A stretch of 64,000 nucleotides of DNA, from assembly GCA_041665465.1 (NCBI GenBank), contig JBAYIU010000001.1, positions 930,001-994,000 of the forward strand. The letters run 5' to 3'. The notes beneath the pieces were generated by a model. It was not told the DNA's origin and ran no database searches. It saw only the letters and a program-made list of their open reading frames with translations. Shown here piece after piece: positions 14,985 through 24,390 of this stretch. Origin of the DNA: JACRPH01 sp041665465 (lineage in GTDB: Archaea > Nanobdellota > Nanobdellia > Woesearchaeales > GW2011-AR9). The position numbers and the translations under genes are program-made. The first letter of the stretch is position 1. Each line of letters begins with the position of its first letter.

Positions 14985-17216
14985 TTATTTCTTACTAGCA
15001 GCAGCTAATCCTAAGATTACCGCTATGACAATTAACAAGCCTAGGGCTCCTAACATCCACAAGTAAGCGTTACTGTCACGGAAAGAAGTTTCTGCTACCG
15101 GGACAATATTCTTTTGAGCGTTAGCTTTCTGAGCTTCTAATTCTGCTTGTAATTGCTTCTGTAAGTTAGCGGCAAGTTGGTCGTAGTTGCTAGAACTACT
15201 CATGCTGGTTGATCCACTGCCACAGTCTCTTACCTCTAAGTTAACAATGACAGAGTCTTCTAAATCTCCATCCAGATAAGATTCTACACTTAAAGGATAA
15301 GTTCCGGCTTTAGCAGATTCAACTTCCAGATTGAAAGTAGCTTCGTAAGAGTTGTCGTTTCCAGAATACTTGTCTAAGTCAATATCTTTCTTACTTAAAT
15401 CTATTCCTAAAGCAGTATTCTTAACTCTGATCTCAATGTTATTCTCGTTACTCTTACCTACGTTGCGTACTTCTGCATTTAAGGTAGTTTGTTTTAAACA
15501 TTGAACACTATTTGAACTAAGATCAACGTTGCGTAAGATAATCTTATGGCTGTCTCTGCTCACATCAACTATCTCAGTGTAAGTCGTTTCTTGATCATTT
15601 CCATCAACGTCTTCTCCGCTAACCGTGATGTCTAAAGTGTAACTGTCTTCGTCAAGATTTTCACCACTAAGATCAAAGGTTAAAGTTACAGTGTCATCGT
15701 CGCCGTTGTTTAAATCAAACTCTTCAGATTCTTCTTCTAAATCGTCGTTGTCAACGTCTCTAAGGGTAGCAGTAACTACAATGTTCTCAATGTCTTTGGT
15801 ATACTCATTCTTAACAGTAACATCAACAGTATTATCGCTGTCAGGGGTGATTTCTCCGTTATTGTCTCCATTAATCTCTACATCGGTAACTTTTAACAAA
15901 GAAGCATAGTTGACTTTAACCGGCAAAGTGGCGCTAAGGTTATTATTGGCTTTAAAAGTTAAGGTTCCGAAAGTAATCTCGCCTGAAGTGAGAGTAGAAG
16001 GAACAGCAACACTTAAAGTAACTTCAATACTTCCTTTAGCAGGAACATCCTTTAATCCTGTAACAGAGATACTAGCAGAGGTGCTAGTATAAGTCAAATT
16101 TGTTAATGCTTCTAAAGTTCCTGGATTGCTTAAGGTAACAGTCTTAGTCAAGGTCTTCCCTAAATCACTTTGGGCAAGAGCAATGGTTGACAAAGAGGAT
16201 ACTTGCAAGGAAGCGGGTGTTGGTTCAGGAGGTAAAGTTACAGTAACTTTCCAAGTTTTACTATCTGCTCCAGCAGTAACAGTTAGGGTATGAGTTCCAA
16301 CGGTTGGACTAACCAAGTTGTAAGTGGTCTTAGTAGTAGGTATGATAGTATTTCCATCTAAGGTCCAACTCACAGGAAGGTTCTGATCCTTAACACTAAC
16401 ACTAAATAACTGAGATGTTCCTTCGTATATAGTTACATCACCAGAAGGATTTGCTCCAGATAAGCAATCGCTTTTAGTAATAGTATGTACGTTAGTTTTA
16501 CTGTCGGTGTAAGCGAAGTTTCTATAATATAAACTTACACTTAATGGTCCGCTAGTTAGAACGTTTTTAGTCAAAACGATCGGGAAAGATCCTTCACTGT
16601 TTGCTCCAAGTGATTGAACACTAGGAGAAGTGTAAATTAAATTTCCGTTTTGAGTTATTTTAAAGATTAAGTCATCTTCAACAGTATTCCCAGTATTTGC
16701 TACCTTAACAGTTAGAGTAACTTGATTATTACAATCAACATTAGAAGTATCCACGCTGGTGCTAGTAATATAAGTAGTAGGATTGTTTAAATTCTGAGTT
16801 ACGTTTACTTTTACTGAAAAACTGTTTGAAGCAGGGGCAAGATTGAAATCTTTTCCTACAGAGCTGATCACTAAATTATGTACTCCCATTCCAAAGTTCC
16901 AGGGAACGTTAAAGTTTAGAGTTACAGTCTGAGTAGTATTTCCAGCAATGTTAATCTGTCCTGAGGAAGCAAGTTGAGTAGTTCCTTCAATTAACCCGGT
17001 GTTGATATTAGTAATCATCTGGGCTTGACTATTGCTTAAAGTGACCAAGAAACTTACTTGATCTAAAGGATGAGTCACGATGGTATCGTTTACAGATATA
17101 CCATTGAATTTAACTTCAGTAATGGTTAAACCATTATCTCCCCAAGCTGCTTGGGCAGTCAAGACTACTGCAGCTATCATTAATAATACAGTTAATATTT
17201 TATATAGGTTTTTCAT
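14985..17216 (-). CDS. Large secreted surface protein with CARDB/Ig-like repeats and C-terminal anchor
   Basis: A 743-residue protein. Residues 1-24 are a signal peptide (LYKILTVLLMIAAVVLTAQA). The body is made of beta-sandwich repeats of the kind called CARDB or archaeal Ig-like, with very high Thr, Ser, Val and Asn, and an acidic region (NGDDDTVTLTFDLSG). A coiled-coil-like QLQAELEAQKANAQ stretch precedes a C-terminal membrane anchor (about 720-738) and KK. It starts 2 nt after the stop of the next upstream gene and has a GAGGT ribosome site, so the two are co-transcribed. Probably an S-layer-like or adhesive envelope component. Confidence 0.8.
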   Translation of the reverse strand: MKNLYKILTVLLMIAAVVLTAQAAWGDNGLTITEVKFNGISVNDTIVTHPLDQVSFLVTLSNSQAQMITNINTGLIEGTTQLASSGQINIAGNTTQTVTLNFNVPWNFGMGVHNLVISSVGKDFNLAPASNSFSVKVNVTQNLNNPTTYITSTSVDTSNVDCNNQVTLTVKVANTGNTVEDDLIFKITQNGNLIYTSPSVQSLGANSEGSFPIVLTKNVLTSGPLSVSLYYRNFAYTDSKTNVHTITKSDCLSGANPSGDVTIYEGTSQLFSVSVKDQNLPVSWTLDGNTIIPTTKTTYNLVSPTVGTHTLTVTAGADSKTWKVTVTLPPEPTPASLQVSSLSTIALAQSDLGKTLTKTVTLSNPGTLEALTNLTYTSTSASISVTGLKDVPAKGSIEVTLSVAVPSTLTSGEITFGTLTFKANNNLSATLPVKVNYASLLKVTDVEINGDNNGEITPDSDNTVDVTVKNEYTKDIENIVVTATLRDVDNDDLEEESEEFDLNNGDDDTVTLTFDLSGENLDEDSYTLDITVSGEDVDGNDQETTYTEIVDVSRDSHKIILRNVDLSSNSVQCLKQTTLNAEVRNVGKSNENNIEIRVKNTALGIDLSKKDIDLDKYSGNDNSYEATFNLEVESAKAGTYPLSVESYLDGDLEDSVIVNLEVRDCGSGSTSMSSSSNYDQLAANLQKQLQAELEAQKANAQKNIVPVAETSFRDSNAYLWMLGALGLLIVIAVILGLAAASKK

Positions 17217-17218
17217 TT

Positions 17219-18703
17219 TTACCTCGCTTTGGTTTTTGTAATTATAACCCTAGAATCCATCCTTTTTCCTTTAACTAAAATCAAGATAAACAGTACAATC
17301 AATATCAAGATTAGGACTATTCCCCCGATCATCACTGCTACAATATAATCATCAGTAGTATACGATTTCTCTACGGTCTTAACGATAGTGGCAGAAGAAA
17401 CTTTATCATCTCCCTTAACCGTGCTAGTTGGAGTAGTTGAAGTGCTTGATGCTTGGCTAGTGCCAGTAGTTATAGCCGGAGTGGTGTTGGTCTTAACGGT
17501 ACTAGAAGCAGCCGAAGCTGTTGAACATCCTTTAACAACTAAGTCAACGTATTCTTGGTCTCCTAAATCGTCAAGATTGTAGAAAACTCTTGCAGTAAGA
17601 GGGAAACTACCTGATAAGATTTTTGGATCAACATTAAACGTAAATTGGTGGCTAACCTTATTATTCTTACTAGTACCTTCTTTTATAGAGAAATCAAATT
17701 TTTGGTTAAGTCCCAATTCAGGATTGTCTAAAGTTAAAACTCCTCTGCTTTGGGCCCTGTTTCCGTAATTGGTAACATCTACATTTACTGTAACTTGACG
17801 AACACAACTAACTTCAGTAGGTGTAAAGGTAAGTTGATCTATACGTAGATCGTTCTCCTTTCTTTCCACTTCTAAGTTAATGGTCCAACTTAAATCGTGA
17901 TTAGCTTTGGAATCATCTTTTGATTCTATATTAAGATCTAAGGTATAATCTCCTTCTTCCGCAGTAGAAGGGACAGTGAAATTAATAACAATATTGTCTT
18001 CTTCAGTTAAGCGTTCTCCAGCAGGGATATCAAAGTCAACTTCTTCATCAATATCATCTCCAAAGTCAGAATCGTCTATTTGTACGTTGATGGTTCCATC
18101 AATTGAACCATCATCATAATTGTCATCAAAAAGGTTTTCTAAGGAAAATCTTAATTCAACCACGTCGCCGGGATTTAATCCAGATATTTTATCATCGTTA
18201 CTTGAGAGGGTGTCTTCTTCAGCATCATTTAAGTAAACATAAATTCGGTCGATGTCTAACATGTTTTTAACTTTAGTGTTTAAACTAAAACTCTGATCCT
18301 GACCTGAAGTGGTAGTGATTTTTAATTTAGCGATATTTGATTGAGTTCCAGCATCCTTATTTACTGGAGCTTCTCCAGAAAGTTTAATAGCACGGCTGGC
18401 TCCAGCATCAAGAGTGAAGGTAAGAGGTGAAGTTGATCCATCTAACTGCATTTGATTATAGCCAGAAGCTATTTCGGTTAGACTTATCGTAACTGTCTCA
18501 GTAATTGCGCCGGTATTGGTAACATCAAAGTTATGATTAGAAATGATATATTCATTGTCATTATCTCGCAAAGAGCCATAATTTACATCTATAGTAAGCT
18601 GGTCTTGATTAGAGATGATCACTTCTGCAGCAGCAAAACTAACTGAAAATAAAGCAAATACAATTAATAGTCCGATTAATGATTTAGGTATAATAGCGTT
18701 CAC
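17219..18703 (-). CDS. Secreted surface protein with C-terminal membrane anchor
   Basis: A 494-residue protein with a signal peptide (SLIGLLIVFALFSVSFAAAE, near residues 8-27), beta-sandwich repeats with acidic loops (EEDTLSSNDDK, DDSDFGDDIDEEVDF), a Thr/Ser linker (about 400-440) and a C-terminal membrane helix (about 455-477) with a basic tail. Its last beta domain (SCVRQVTVNVDVTNYGN and closing VVKGC) is paralogous to that of the next gene (QCLKQTTLNAEVRNVGK and closing EVRDC), including the two Cys, which may pair. The acidic loops suggest calcium binding. First gene of a two-gene operon. Confidence 0.8.
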   Translation of the reverse strand: MNAIIPKSLIGLLIVFALFSVSFAAAEVIISNQDQLTIDVNYGSLRDNDNEYIISNHNFDVTNTGAITETVTISLTEIASGYNQMQLDGSTSPLTFTLDAGASRAIKLSGEAPVNKDAGTQSNIAKLKITTTSGQDQSFSLNTKVKNMLDIDRIYVYLNDAEEDTLSSNDDKISGLNPGDVVELRFSLENLFDDNYDDGSIDGTINVQIDDSDFGDDIDEEVDFDIPAGERLTEEDNIVINFTVPSTAEEGDYTLDLNIESKDDSKANHDLSWTINLEVERKENDLRIDQLTFTPTEVSCVRQVTVNVDVTNYGNRAQSRGVLTLDNPELGLNQKFDFSIKEGTSKNNKVSHQFTFNVDPKILSGSFPLTARVFYNLDDLGDQEYVDLVVKGCSTASAASSTVKTNTTPAITTGTSQASSTSTTPTSTVKGDDKVSSATIVKTVEKSYTTDDYIVAVMIGGIVLILILIVLFILILVKGKRMDSRVIITKTKAR

Positions 18704-18825
18704 CCCGCTTGTTTTTATTCTAGAGTAGTTACTCTTTTTTAAAGGTTTCGGTAAAATATCCTATATTATCTATTATATGGGTTTATATTAAGAAACAAAT
18801 AAGATAAAAAGAATTAAAAACGGCC

Positions 18826-19338
18826 TTATTTGCGGCCCATATAGAAGAATTTCTCAATCGATACTTCTGCTTCGTTGAAGTTACCCGTACGGGGATGATT
18901 AGCTGCAGAAACGACGGGATCAGGCCCTCGCTGAATTGTATTGTTAGCGGGAATCTCTCCTAATCGATGTGGTTCTTGCGATGATTGTACTGGTCTTTGA
19001 TAAGTAAGTTTATTATTAATACTAGCAATCTCTTTTTCTAAAGCAGCCATCTTTTCTTCTATTTCTTTTAGTTTTCTAACCACATATTTAGTATTCTGTT
19101 CTAAAATCTCTTTTAATTGGTTCTGAGAGATGTCTCCATTTTCTCCTCGAGGAACATCAGGATGAGCTTCTTGATCTACTTTTTGCATGGTATCTCTAAT
19201 TCCAGAATATTCTGTTGATCCTTTTGCCTTAAAGATTCTTTCCGCTTGATTCACCGCATCTTCTCTATCGGTAGCTAGGCCCTGTTTCATTAATTCTAAA
19301 GCCATAGCGTTAATTTTTTGAATTCTTTCTACATCCAT
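18826..19338 (-). CDS. Conserved-looking coiled-coil protein, 170 aa
   Basis: A 170-residue soluble protein, start MDVERIQKINAMALELMKQG, with a GAGGTT ribosome site. Residues 1-35 form a helical hairpin, and 75-112 a strong coiled coil (VVRKLKEIEEKMAALEKEIA). The rest is disordered, Pro/Gln/Asn-rich, ending in a compact VSIEKFFYMGRK tail. The ordered ends and disordered middle suggest a scaffold or adaptor. It lies upstream of the surface-protein pair on the same strand, 122 nt away. Function unknown. Confidence 0.65.
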   Translation of the reverse strand: MDVERIQKINAMALELMKQGLATDREDAVNQAERIFKAKGSTEYSGIRDTMQKVDQEAHPDVPRGENGDISQNQLKEILEQNTKYVVRKLKEIEEKMAALEKEIASINNKLTYQRPVQSSQEPHRLGEIPANNTIQRGPDPVVSAANHPRTGNFNEAEVSIEKFFYMGRK

Positions 19339-19474
19339 TTTTCTAACCTCATTTTTTGACTGATTGTTATTAAACCTACAAGAAAGATTCTACGATCCCA
19401 TTATAACCTTTTCTATACTGAAAGAGATGAATTATTATATCTATTTAACCTTAAATCAAAATTGTTAAGAAAGA

Positions 19475-19633
19475 TTACTTTCCAACTACTCCACAAAAAG
19501 TGGACTTTAAAGAAACAGGAATAATTCCCTTTACGCTTAAGTAAATCAAAACTGCACCAATAATTATTCCGATAACTACTCCTATCGCAAAATATTTGAA
19601 TTCAATAATTCCCAATTGCCCTCTTTTTTGCAT
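19475..19633 (-). CDS. Small pilin-like single-pass protein, 52 aa
   Basis: A 52-residue frame starting MQKRGQLGIIEFKYF, followed by a hydrophobic helix (residues 14-34) and a short tail. The KRG-QLGIIEF start resembles class III (type IV pilin/archaellin) signal peptides cut after Gly, although the conserved Glu would be at +6 rather than +5. It is on the same strand as the coiled-coil and surface protein genes. The clean hydrophobic pattern argues for a real gene; no clear TATA was fixed. Confidence 0.55.
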   Translation of the reverse strand: MQKRGQLGIIEFKYFAIGVVIGIIIGAVLIYLSVKGIIPVSLKSTFCGVVGK

Positions 19634-19806
19634 AGAAGGAAGTAATTTTTAGGGGTATATAAATGTTTCTAAAGGTGGGGAGGGTGGCTTTACAAAAAGG
19701 GCTTTTCCTCTGGGAATACCACAAGATTTATATACTGGTGTGGTGAACTATATTTAAATTTAATGTTTCATGTTAAGGTGACAATTCTTAACAGGTGAAG
19801 ATAACT

Positions 19807-20727
19807 ATGATTAGAAAGACTATTAAAGAGTGCCCAGAATGTGCCAGCAAGAATATTTATAGAGATACGGAAAAGGGGGAAACCACTTGCCGTGATTGTG
19901 GGTTAGTTATTGAAGATCGAATGGTCGATTTCTCGCAAGAATGGCGTGAATTTGAAGATGATGAAAGTTCTCGAAGAAGAACTGGTGCGCCCAGTTCACA
20001 AACTCAATTTGATCAGGGATTAGGTACAGAAGTGGGTACAACCTCTGACTTTTATAAACTTGGTTCAGATAAAGAAAGGGATAAATTCTTTCGTTTGAGA
20101 AAATGGAACATCAGAATTTCTACTGCTATTGAAAGAAACCTAAAAGTTGCTCTAGCTGAGCTTAAAAGGGTCAGTTCTTTCTTAAAATTGCCTAAATCGG
20201 TAGAAGAGGAGGCCGCTCGTATTTATCGTTTAGCGGTTCAAAAAGGGTTAGTTAGAGGAAGATCAATGGAATCAGTAGTTGCTGGTGCATTGTATGCTGC
20301 TTGCCGACGTCATGAGGTTCCTCGTACTTTAGATGAGATGGGAGAAGCTTCTGGAATTGAGAAAAAGGAAATTGGAAGAACTTACCGCTTTGTTACTAGA
20401 GAACTGGAGATAAGTATTCGTCCTAGTAATCCTGCTGATTATATTCCCAGATTTGCTTCTGCTTTGAAATTAAGTCCAGAAACTCAATCTAAAGCGGTAG
20501 AAATCTTAGAAATGGCTCGTGATATTGAGCTAACATCTGGTAGGGGTCCTACAGGAATCGCTGCTGCTGCTTTGTATGTTGCTTCTTTAATCCATGGCGA
20601 GAAAAGAACTCAACGTGAGGTTGCTGATGTAGCTGGAGTTACTGAGGTTACCATCAGGAACCGTTACAAAGAGCTGATCAAGAAATTGAAGTTAGCAAAA
20701 GATGTAGAGAAGAGTAAGAAGAAATAA
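19807..20727 (+). CDS. tfb: Transcription initiation factor B (TFB)
   Basis: A 306-residue archaeal TFB, full length. The zinc ribbon has Cys9, Cys12, Cys28 and Cys31; the B-finger/linker follows (DFSQEWREFEDDESSRRRTG). Two cyclin repeats cover about 105-200 and 205-300, the second ending in the BRE-reading helix-turn-helix (REVADVAGVTEVTIRNRYKE). TFB recruits RNA polymerase to TBP-bound promoters. ATG 19807 is preferred to an in-frame GTG at 19795 because that GTG is part of AGGTGA, a good ribosome site for the ATG. TATATTTAAAT lies upstream. Confidence 0.97.
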   Translation: MIRKTIKECPECASKNIYRDTEKGETTCRDCGLVIEDRMVDFSQEWREFEDDESSRRRTGAPSSQTQFDQGLGTEVGTTSDFYKLGSDKERDKFFRLRKWNIRISTAIERNLKVALAELKRVSSFLKLPKSVEEEAARIYRLAVQKGLVRGRSMESVVAGALYAACRRHEVPRTLDEMGEASGIEKKEIGRTYRFVTRELEISIRPSNPADYIPRFASALKLSPETQSKAVEILEMARDIELTSGRGPTGIAAAALYVASLIHGEKRTQREVADVAGVTEVTIRNRYKELIKKLKLAKDVEKSKKK

Positions 20728-20786
20728 TTTTTTATTATATTTTTTTGGTGATGTGATGTTTTAGGTGTGATGTTTGGAGATATAAA

Positions 20787-21254
20787 ATGACAACTACAGA
20801 AAATAATTCACCAAGAGTATTGTTTATGGTTCCTGGAACGGAGTATATGGCTTATCAGGATAGAATATTAAGAGAACAACGTGGATGTGAGATTGACATT
20901 GTTCAAAGAGGGGATATTGCTTTAGATTTAACTTCTCGATTTAGATATGATTTAATTTTTGCTTATATTGCTGGTATGCCTCCAGGGAGTGATTCCGCAT
21001 TAAGTAAAGTATATTGTGGGGGATTGGCTCGTCTTCCAGATCACGTACCCACTGGAGATACTTTCGGGGTATTATGTGCTTGTATTAAGAGAATTAAAAA
21101 AGAAGGAAAGAATCGTGACACGCCAATCTTGGCTCATAGTTTTTATGATCAACCTGACGATGATAGAATTCTTTCAGCAGGCATTGATGAATGGATAGGA
21201 AGATTGGATGCGAATAAAGTTGTACCTCTTTTTGATAGATATACTTTAAAATAA
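20787..21254 (+). CDS. Degenerate response-regulator-like domain protein
   Basis: A 155-residue single-domain protein with a Rossmann/REC-like pattern: PRVLFMVPG strand 1, a helix with YQDRILREQRGCEIDIVQRG, RYDLIFAYIAGMPPGSD where the phosphorylated Asp of CheY would sit, and DTPILAHSF as strand 4. The phospho-acceptor position appears to be Ala or Tyr, and the acidic pocket of true REC domains is not obvious, so signalling by phosphorylation is doubtful. It lies upstream of the DHH genes with only a few nt between, suggesting co-transcription. Confidence 0.55.
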   Translation: MTTTENNSPRVLFMVPGTEYMAYQDRILREQRGCEIDIVQRGDIALDLTSRFRYDLIFAYIAGMPPGSDSALSKVYCGGLARLPDHVPTGDTFGVLCACIKRIKKEGKNRDTPILAHSFYDQPDDDRILSAGIDEWIGRLDANKVVPLFDRYTLK

Positions 21255-21258
21255 AACT

Positions 21259-22233
21259 ATGAAAAACTTAATCATTGCTCACGGGGAAGATTTGGACGGA
21301 ATTGTAGCACATACCTTGTTAGGGATGCATGCTCCAGAAAGTACTCATGTTTTAACTCGGCATAAATCTCTAGAAGCAGATTTTGATTCTGCTCTTTCTA
21401 TTGTAAAAGAAGGAGTTGATCAAGTTTATGTTGCAGATGTATCTTTTGGAGAATCTCTTTTCTCTGTAGTTAACGAGATTTCTCAACGAGCTCCGATTAC
21501 TTGGATTGATCATCACGATCTTACTTTAAAAAATGTAATCCGCTTAATGAGATATCCGCGCAATACTATTGCTCATCATCCTTATCTATGTTCTTCTGAA
21601 TTAGTTGCAATGAGATATTTATTGCATTCCAATTATGCTGGTTATTTAGCTGATTTAGCTCAACGGTCTGATTATCCTGATCGATTCACTCAAACTGAAT
21701 TGGGAAAGAGATTAGAAAAAGCGGTAGCTTTACTTAATTTTAGAAAAGATGATTCGACCATTCTTCAATTTATTGAGGAATTGAAAGGTGAGGGAACCGT
21801 TATCCCCTCGGAGAGTTCTTTATCTCCGAAATGGGAAGAGAAGGTTGAAGAGTATAATAATTTAGAACAAAGTGCTCTTGATTGTTTATATGAAAGCGGT
21901 CGAGTTTATACTATTGGTACAACTAAAGTGGTATTTTCTCACACTTCAAACATCATTCCTGGGAAACAAGCTACCAGAGCATTAAGAGATCATTTTTCTG
22001 ATCAAGCAGATTTGTTTGTGGTATTGTTTGATTCTCCCAGTAATAGTCATTGTTGGATGCTTCGTAAAGAAAGATTCCCTTTTCCCTCAGTGGAATTATG
22101 TGAATATCTTGGTGGGGGAGGAAGAGGTAAAGGGGGAGGTTTCCCCTGGTCAGAATCCGTAACCTCTGAGAGTTATATTGGGGTTAGTGATGCGATTGCG
22201 GCAAGAATGAGAGAAAGCGGTTATTTCAAATAG
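21259..22233 (+). CDS. DHH-family phosphoesterase
   Basis: A 324-residue DHH phosphoesterase. Metal-site motifs: HGEDLDGIV (8-16), DVSF around residue 60, and DHH at 84-86 in TWIDHHDL. A DHHA1-like C-terminal domain carries the Gly-rich substrate loop LGGGGRGKGGGF near residue 290. The family includes nanoRNases, c-di-AMP phosphodiesterases and pyrophosphatases; substrate cannot be assigned. It is followed by a paralogue at 22324. It starts 5 nt after the REC-like gene. Confidence 0.85.
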   Translation: MKNLIIAHGEDLDGIVAHTLLGMHAPESTHVLTRHKSLEADFDSALSIVKEGVDQVYVADVSFGESLFSVVNEISQRAPITWIDHHDLTLKNVIRLMRYPRNTIAHHPYLCSSELVAMRYLLHSNYAGYLADLAQRSDYPDRFTQTELGKRLEKAVALLNFRKDDSTILQFIEELKGEGTVIPSESSLSPKWEEKVEEYNNLEQSALDCLYESGRVYTIGTTKVVFSHTSNIIPGKQATRALRDHFSDQADLFVVLFDSPSNSHCWMLRKERFPFPSVELCEYLGGGGRGKGGGFPWSESVTSESYIGVSDAIAARMRESGYFK

Positions 22234-22323
22234 GAAGGAGTTTTGATTAGTTAAAGAATAGTTATCACTAAAAAGTGGTTTCTACCAAAAGTTTTATAAA
22301 TCAACTCCTCTCTTAAAGAAAAG

Positions 22324-23343
22324 ATGAAATCAGTAATTATCGCTCATGGTGAAGATTTGGATGGAATAGTTTCTCATACTTTATTTGATGCTGGACTGAG
22401 AGCACGTTTTCCTGAGGTTCCCATTGAACATCACTTTGCTCGTTATGATCAATTAGATCTTCCGTTTATTGCTTTATTGGACTCTCTTAAACAGAATAGG
22501 GAAGGAACATTGGTTTATGTGGGAGATTTATCGGTTAACGATTCTTTGATTCCCGTTCTAAAAGAACTTTCCGGTTATGCTAGCATCAGTTGGTATGACC
22601 ATCATCAAAACACTGTGAATAAAAGTGATGATTTAATCCGTTTAGGAATAGATCTAACTTTTGATTCTAGTGATTGTACTTCAGGAATTGTTGCTAAGAA
22701 TTTCCTTCCAGAATGTTCTGGAATTACTCCTTATTTAGAAGTGAGTAAACTGGTAGATCTGGCTAGACGTTCAGATTTCCCTGATAAGCATCGTCAAACT
22801 AAGCAAGGAGAAAAATTAGAGAAAGTTATCTCCTTAGTAAACTCTACCGGAAATACTTCCTTACTGTATAGATTAGTAGAAGCAATGCGGGAAGGAGTCC
22901 TTTTCTCTGGGGAAGAGGATCTTGTTCCGCAAACTGAAGAATTAGTTGATGAATATAATCGTAGAGAAGCTGCTGCATTTCAGAAGTTAGAAGAAAGAAG
23001 AGAAATGTTCGACCTTTGTGGTTATCGGACACTTTTTTCTTACGCTTCTCCTTTACTGGGAGGCAAGAGTACACTTCAATTTTTAAAAACAGTTTATGGA
23101 AGAGAAGCAGAACTTTTTGTAGCCGTTTATGAAGATCCTAAGAGAAATCATCTGATTACTAAAAGTAATGCTTGTGCCGTTGATGTTCCGGCCTTATGTG
23201 CTTCTTTAGGCGGTGGCGGAAGAAACGATATGGGCGGGTTTACTTGGCCTACCGGGATATCTGAGCAGAATTATGTTACGGAAAGAGAGAAAATGATGCA
23301 AAGTATGCGCGTTTATCTTACCACTGTTCCGCGTAGTGTTTAG
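22324..23343 (+). CDS. DHH-family phosphoesterase (paralogue)
   Basis: A 339-residue paralogue of the preceding gene, with HGEDLDGIVSHTLF (7-20), VGDLSVND, YDHHQNT and LGGGGRNDMGGF in the same order. The two are clearly the product of an old tandem duplication. It has its own TTTTATAAAT promoter about 30 nt upstream of ATG 22324, so it can be expressed separately. Its 3' end overlaps the convergent kinase gene by 26 nt. Confidence 0.85.
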   Translation: MKSVIIAHGEDLDGIVSHTLFDAGLRARFPEVPIEHHFARYDQLDLPFIALLDSLKQNREGTLVYVGDLSVNDSLIPVLKELSGYASISWYDHHQNTVNKSDDLIRLGIDLTFDSSDCTSGIVAKNFLPECSGITPYLEVSKLVDLARRSDFPDKHRQTKQGEKLEKVISLVNSTGNTSLLYRLVEAMREGVLFSGEEDLVPQTEELVDEYNRREAAAFQKLEERREMFDLCGYRTLFSYASPLLGGKSTLQFLKTVYGREAELFVAVYEDPKRNHLITKSNACAVDVPALCASLGGGGRNDMGGFTWPTGISEQNYVTEREKMMQSMRVYLTTVPRSV

Positions 23344-24337
23344 ACAACTCAAAATATTTCTTAGCTTCTTCTGCATGGAACAATTTCTTTTCAGGAGTTA
23401 AGTTCGGATCCTCCCAAGTAAAACAGTTGATCTTAGCGCGGATGTAAGAGCGATAACACTTGTAGAAATCAAGCAGTTCTGGAATATCTTTATCTTTACT
23501 TACTTTTTGATATTCATCTACGAAAGAAGTGGAAAGATCGCTTCTTTCATGATGGTCAAGGTCCATGGCCATGAAGGCCACTTCAGCAATCACGTCAGAA
23601 CAAGGGAAACGTTCATTGAAAACAATCCCATCAAAGATATGAAGATCATCATTAGTCACAAACACATTTCCAGAATGAAAATCACCATGACAATGTTTAG
23701 TTTGATTTTCTGTTACTCGTCTTTCAAACAAGTCTTTGTTTTTAGTGATGAACTTATTTATCTGTTCTTTAATAAAACTAAACCCTTCTTGAGAGATAAG
23801 TTCTCCTCGATATTTATCTGTCTGTTCAAAATTCTCATCCCAATTGAATTGGATCATTTCAGTTTTACCAAAGGAAGAGATATGTTCATCGGTAGGAGCA
23901 ACTTTATGAAAAGCATGAATCTTATGAGCTAACTGTTTAATATGGGTTGGATGAACCTGGTTCTTTCTCAACAAATTTTCCATAGTGGCTTCAGAGTCCA
24001 TCTGTTTCATCTTGATGGCATACTCAATAATAATCCCTGCTCCATCAATCTTGATGTTTCCGTTTGAATCTTTAGTGATTGGCACTACTTTTTCATATAA
24101 TTGGGGCGAAATTAAGGAATTATACTTAACTTCTTTTTCACATTGCTCTTTTCTTTTCTCTAAAGTTGAGAAGTCTAAAAATCCTAAGTTTAATGGTTTG
24201 TTAATCTTGTATGCATAATCTCCGGTTAAGAAAACTAAAGATACCGCAGTAGTTATAACTTTAATCTGTTTACTTTCATGAGGGTAACCCTTGGGGTTAC
24301 TTAACGCTTCCTTTATTCTTTGGACTTCTTCATACAT
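23318..24337 (-). CDS. COG2187-type kinase, aminoglycoside-phosphotransferase fold
   Basis: A 339-residue protein kinase-like enzyme. Seen: a nucleotide-binding Lys in GDYAYKINKPLNLGFLDF, the catalytic loop HGDFHSGNV and the metal Asp in LHIFDGIVFN. The arrangement matches the N-terminal half of COG2187 proteins, which in bacteria are often fused to a P-loop domain; here that second domain is absent. The substrate (small molecule or protein) is unknown. It overlaps the end of the convergent DHH gene. Confidence 0.82.
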   Translation of the reverse strand: MYEEVQRIKEALSNPKGYPHESKQIKVITTAVSLVFLTGDYAYKINKPLNLGFLDFSTLEKRKEQCEKEVKYNSLISPQLYEKVVPITKDSNGNIKIDGAGIIIEYAIKMKQMDSEATMENLLRKNQVHPTHIKQLAHKIHAFHKVAPTDEHISSFGKTEMIQFNWDENFEQTDKYRGELISQEGFSFIKEQINKFITKNKDLFERRVTENQTKHCHGDFHSGNVFVTNDDLHIFDGIVFNERFPCSDVIAEVAFMAMDLDHHERSDLSTSFVDEYQKVSKDKDIPELLDFYKCYRSYIRAKINCFTWEDPNLTPEKKLFHAEEAKKYFELSKHYAEQW

Positions 24338-24390
24338 GTTGATTTTATTTTAAGCATAACTTATATAAATGTTTAGGAATTATTTTTACT

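Noticed and set aside
15691..16092. Two adjoining frames on the plus strand, rich in Ser, Val and Leu
   Set aside because: They are opposite-strand shadows of the Thr/Ser/Asp-rich repeats of the surface protein gene.
19795..19806. GTG start for TFB, four codons upstream
   Set aside because: The GTG is inside AGGTGA, the likely ribosome site for ATG 19807.
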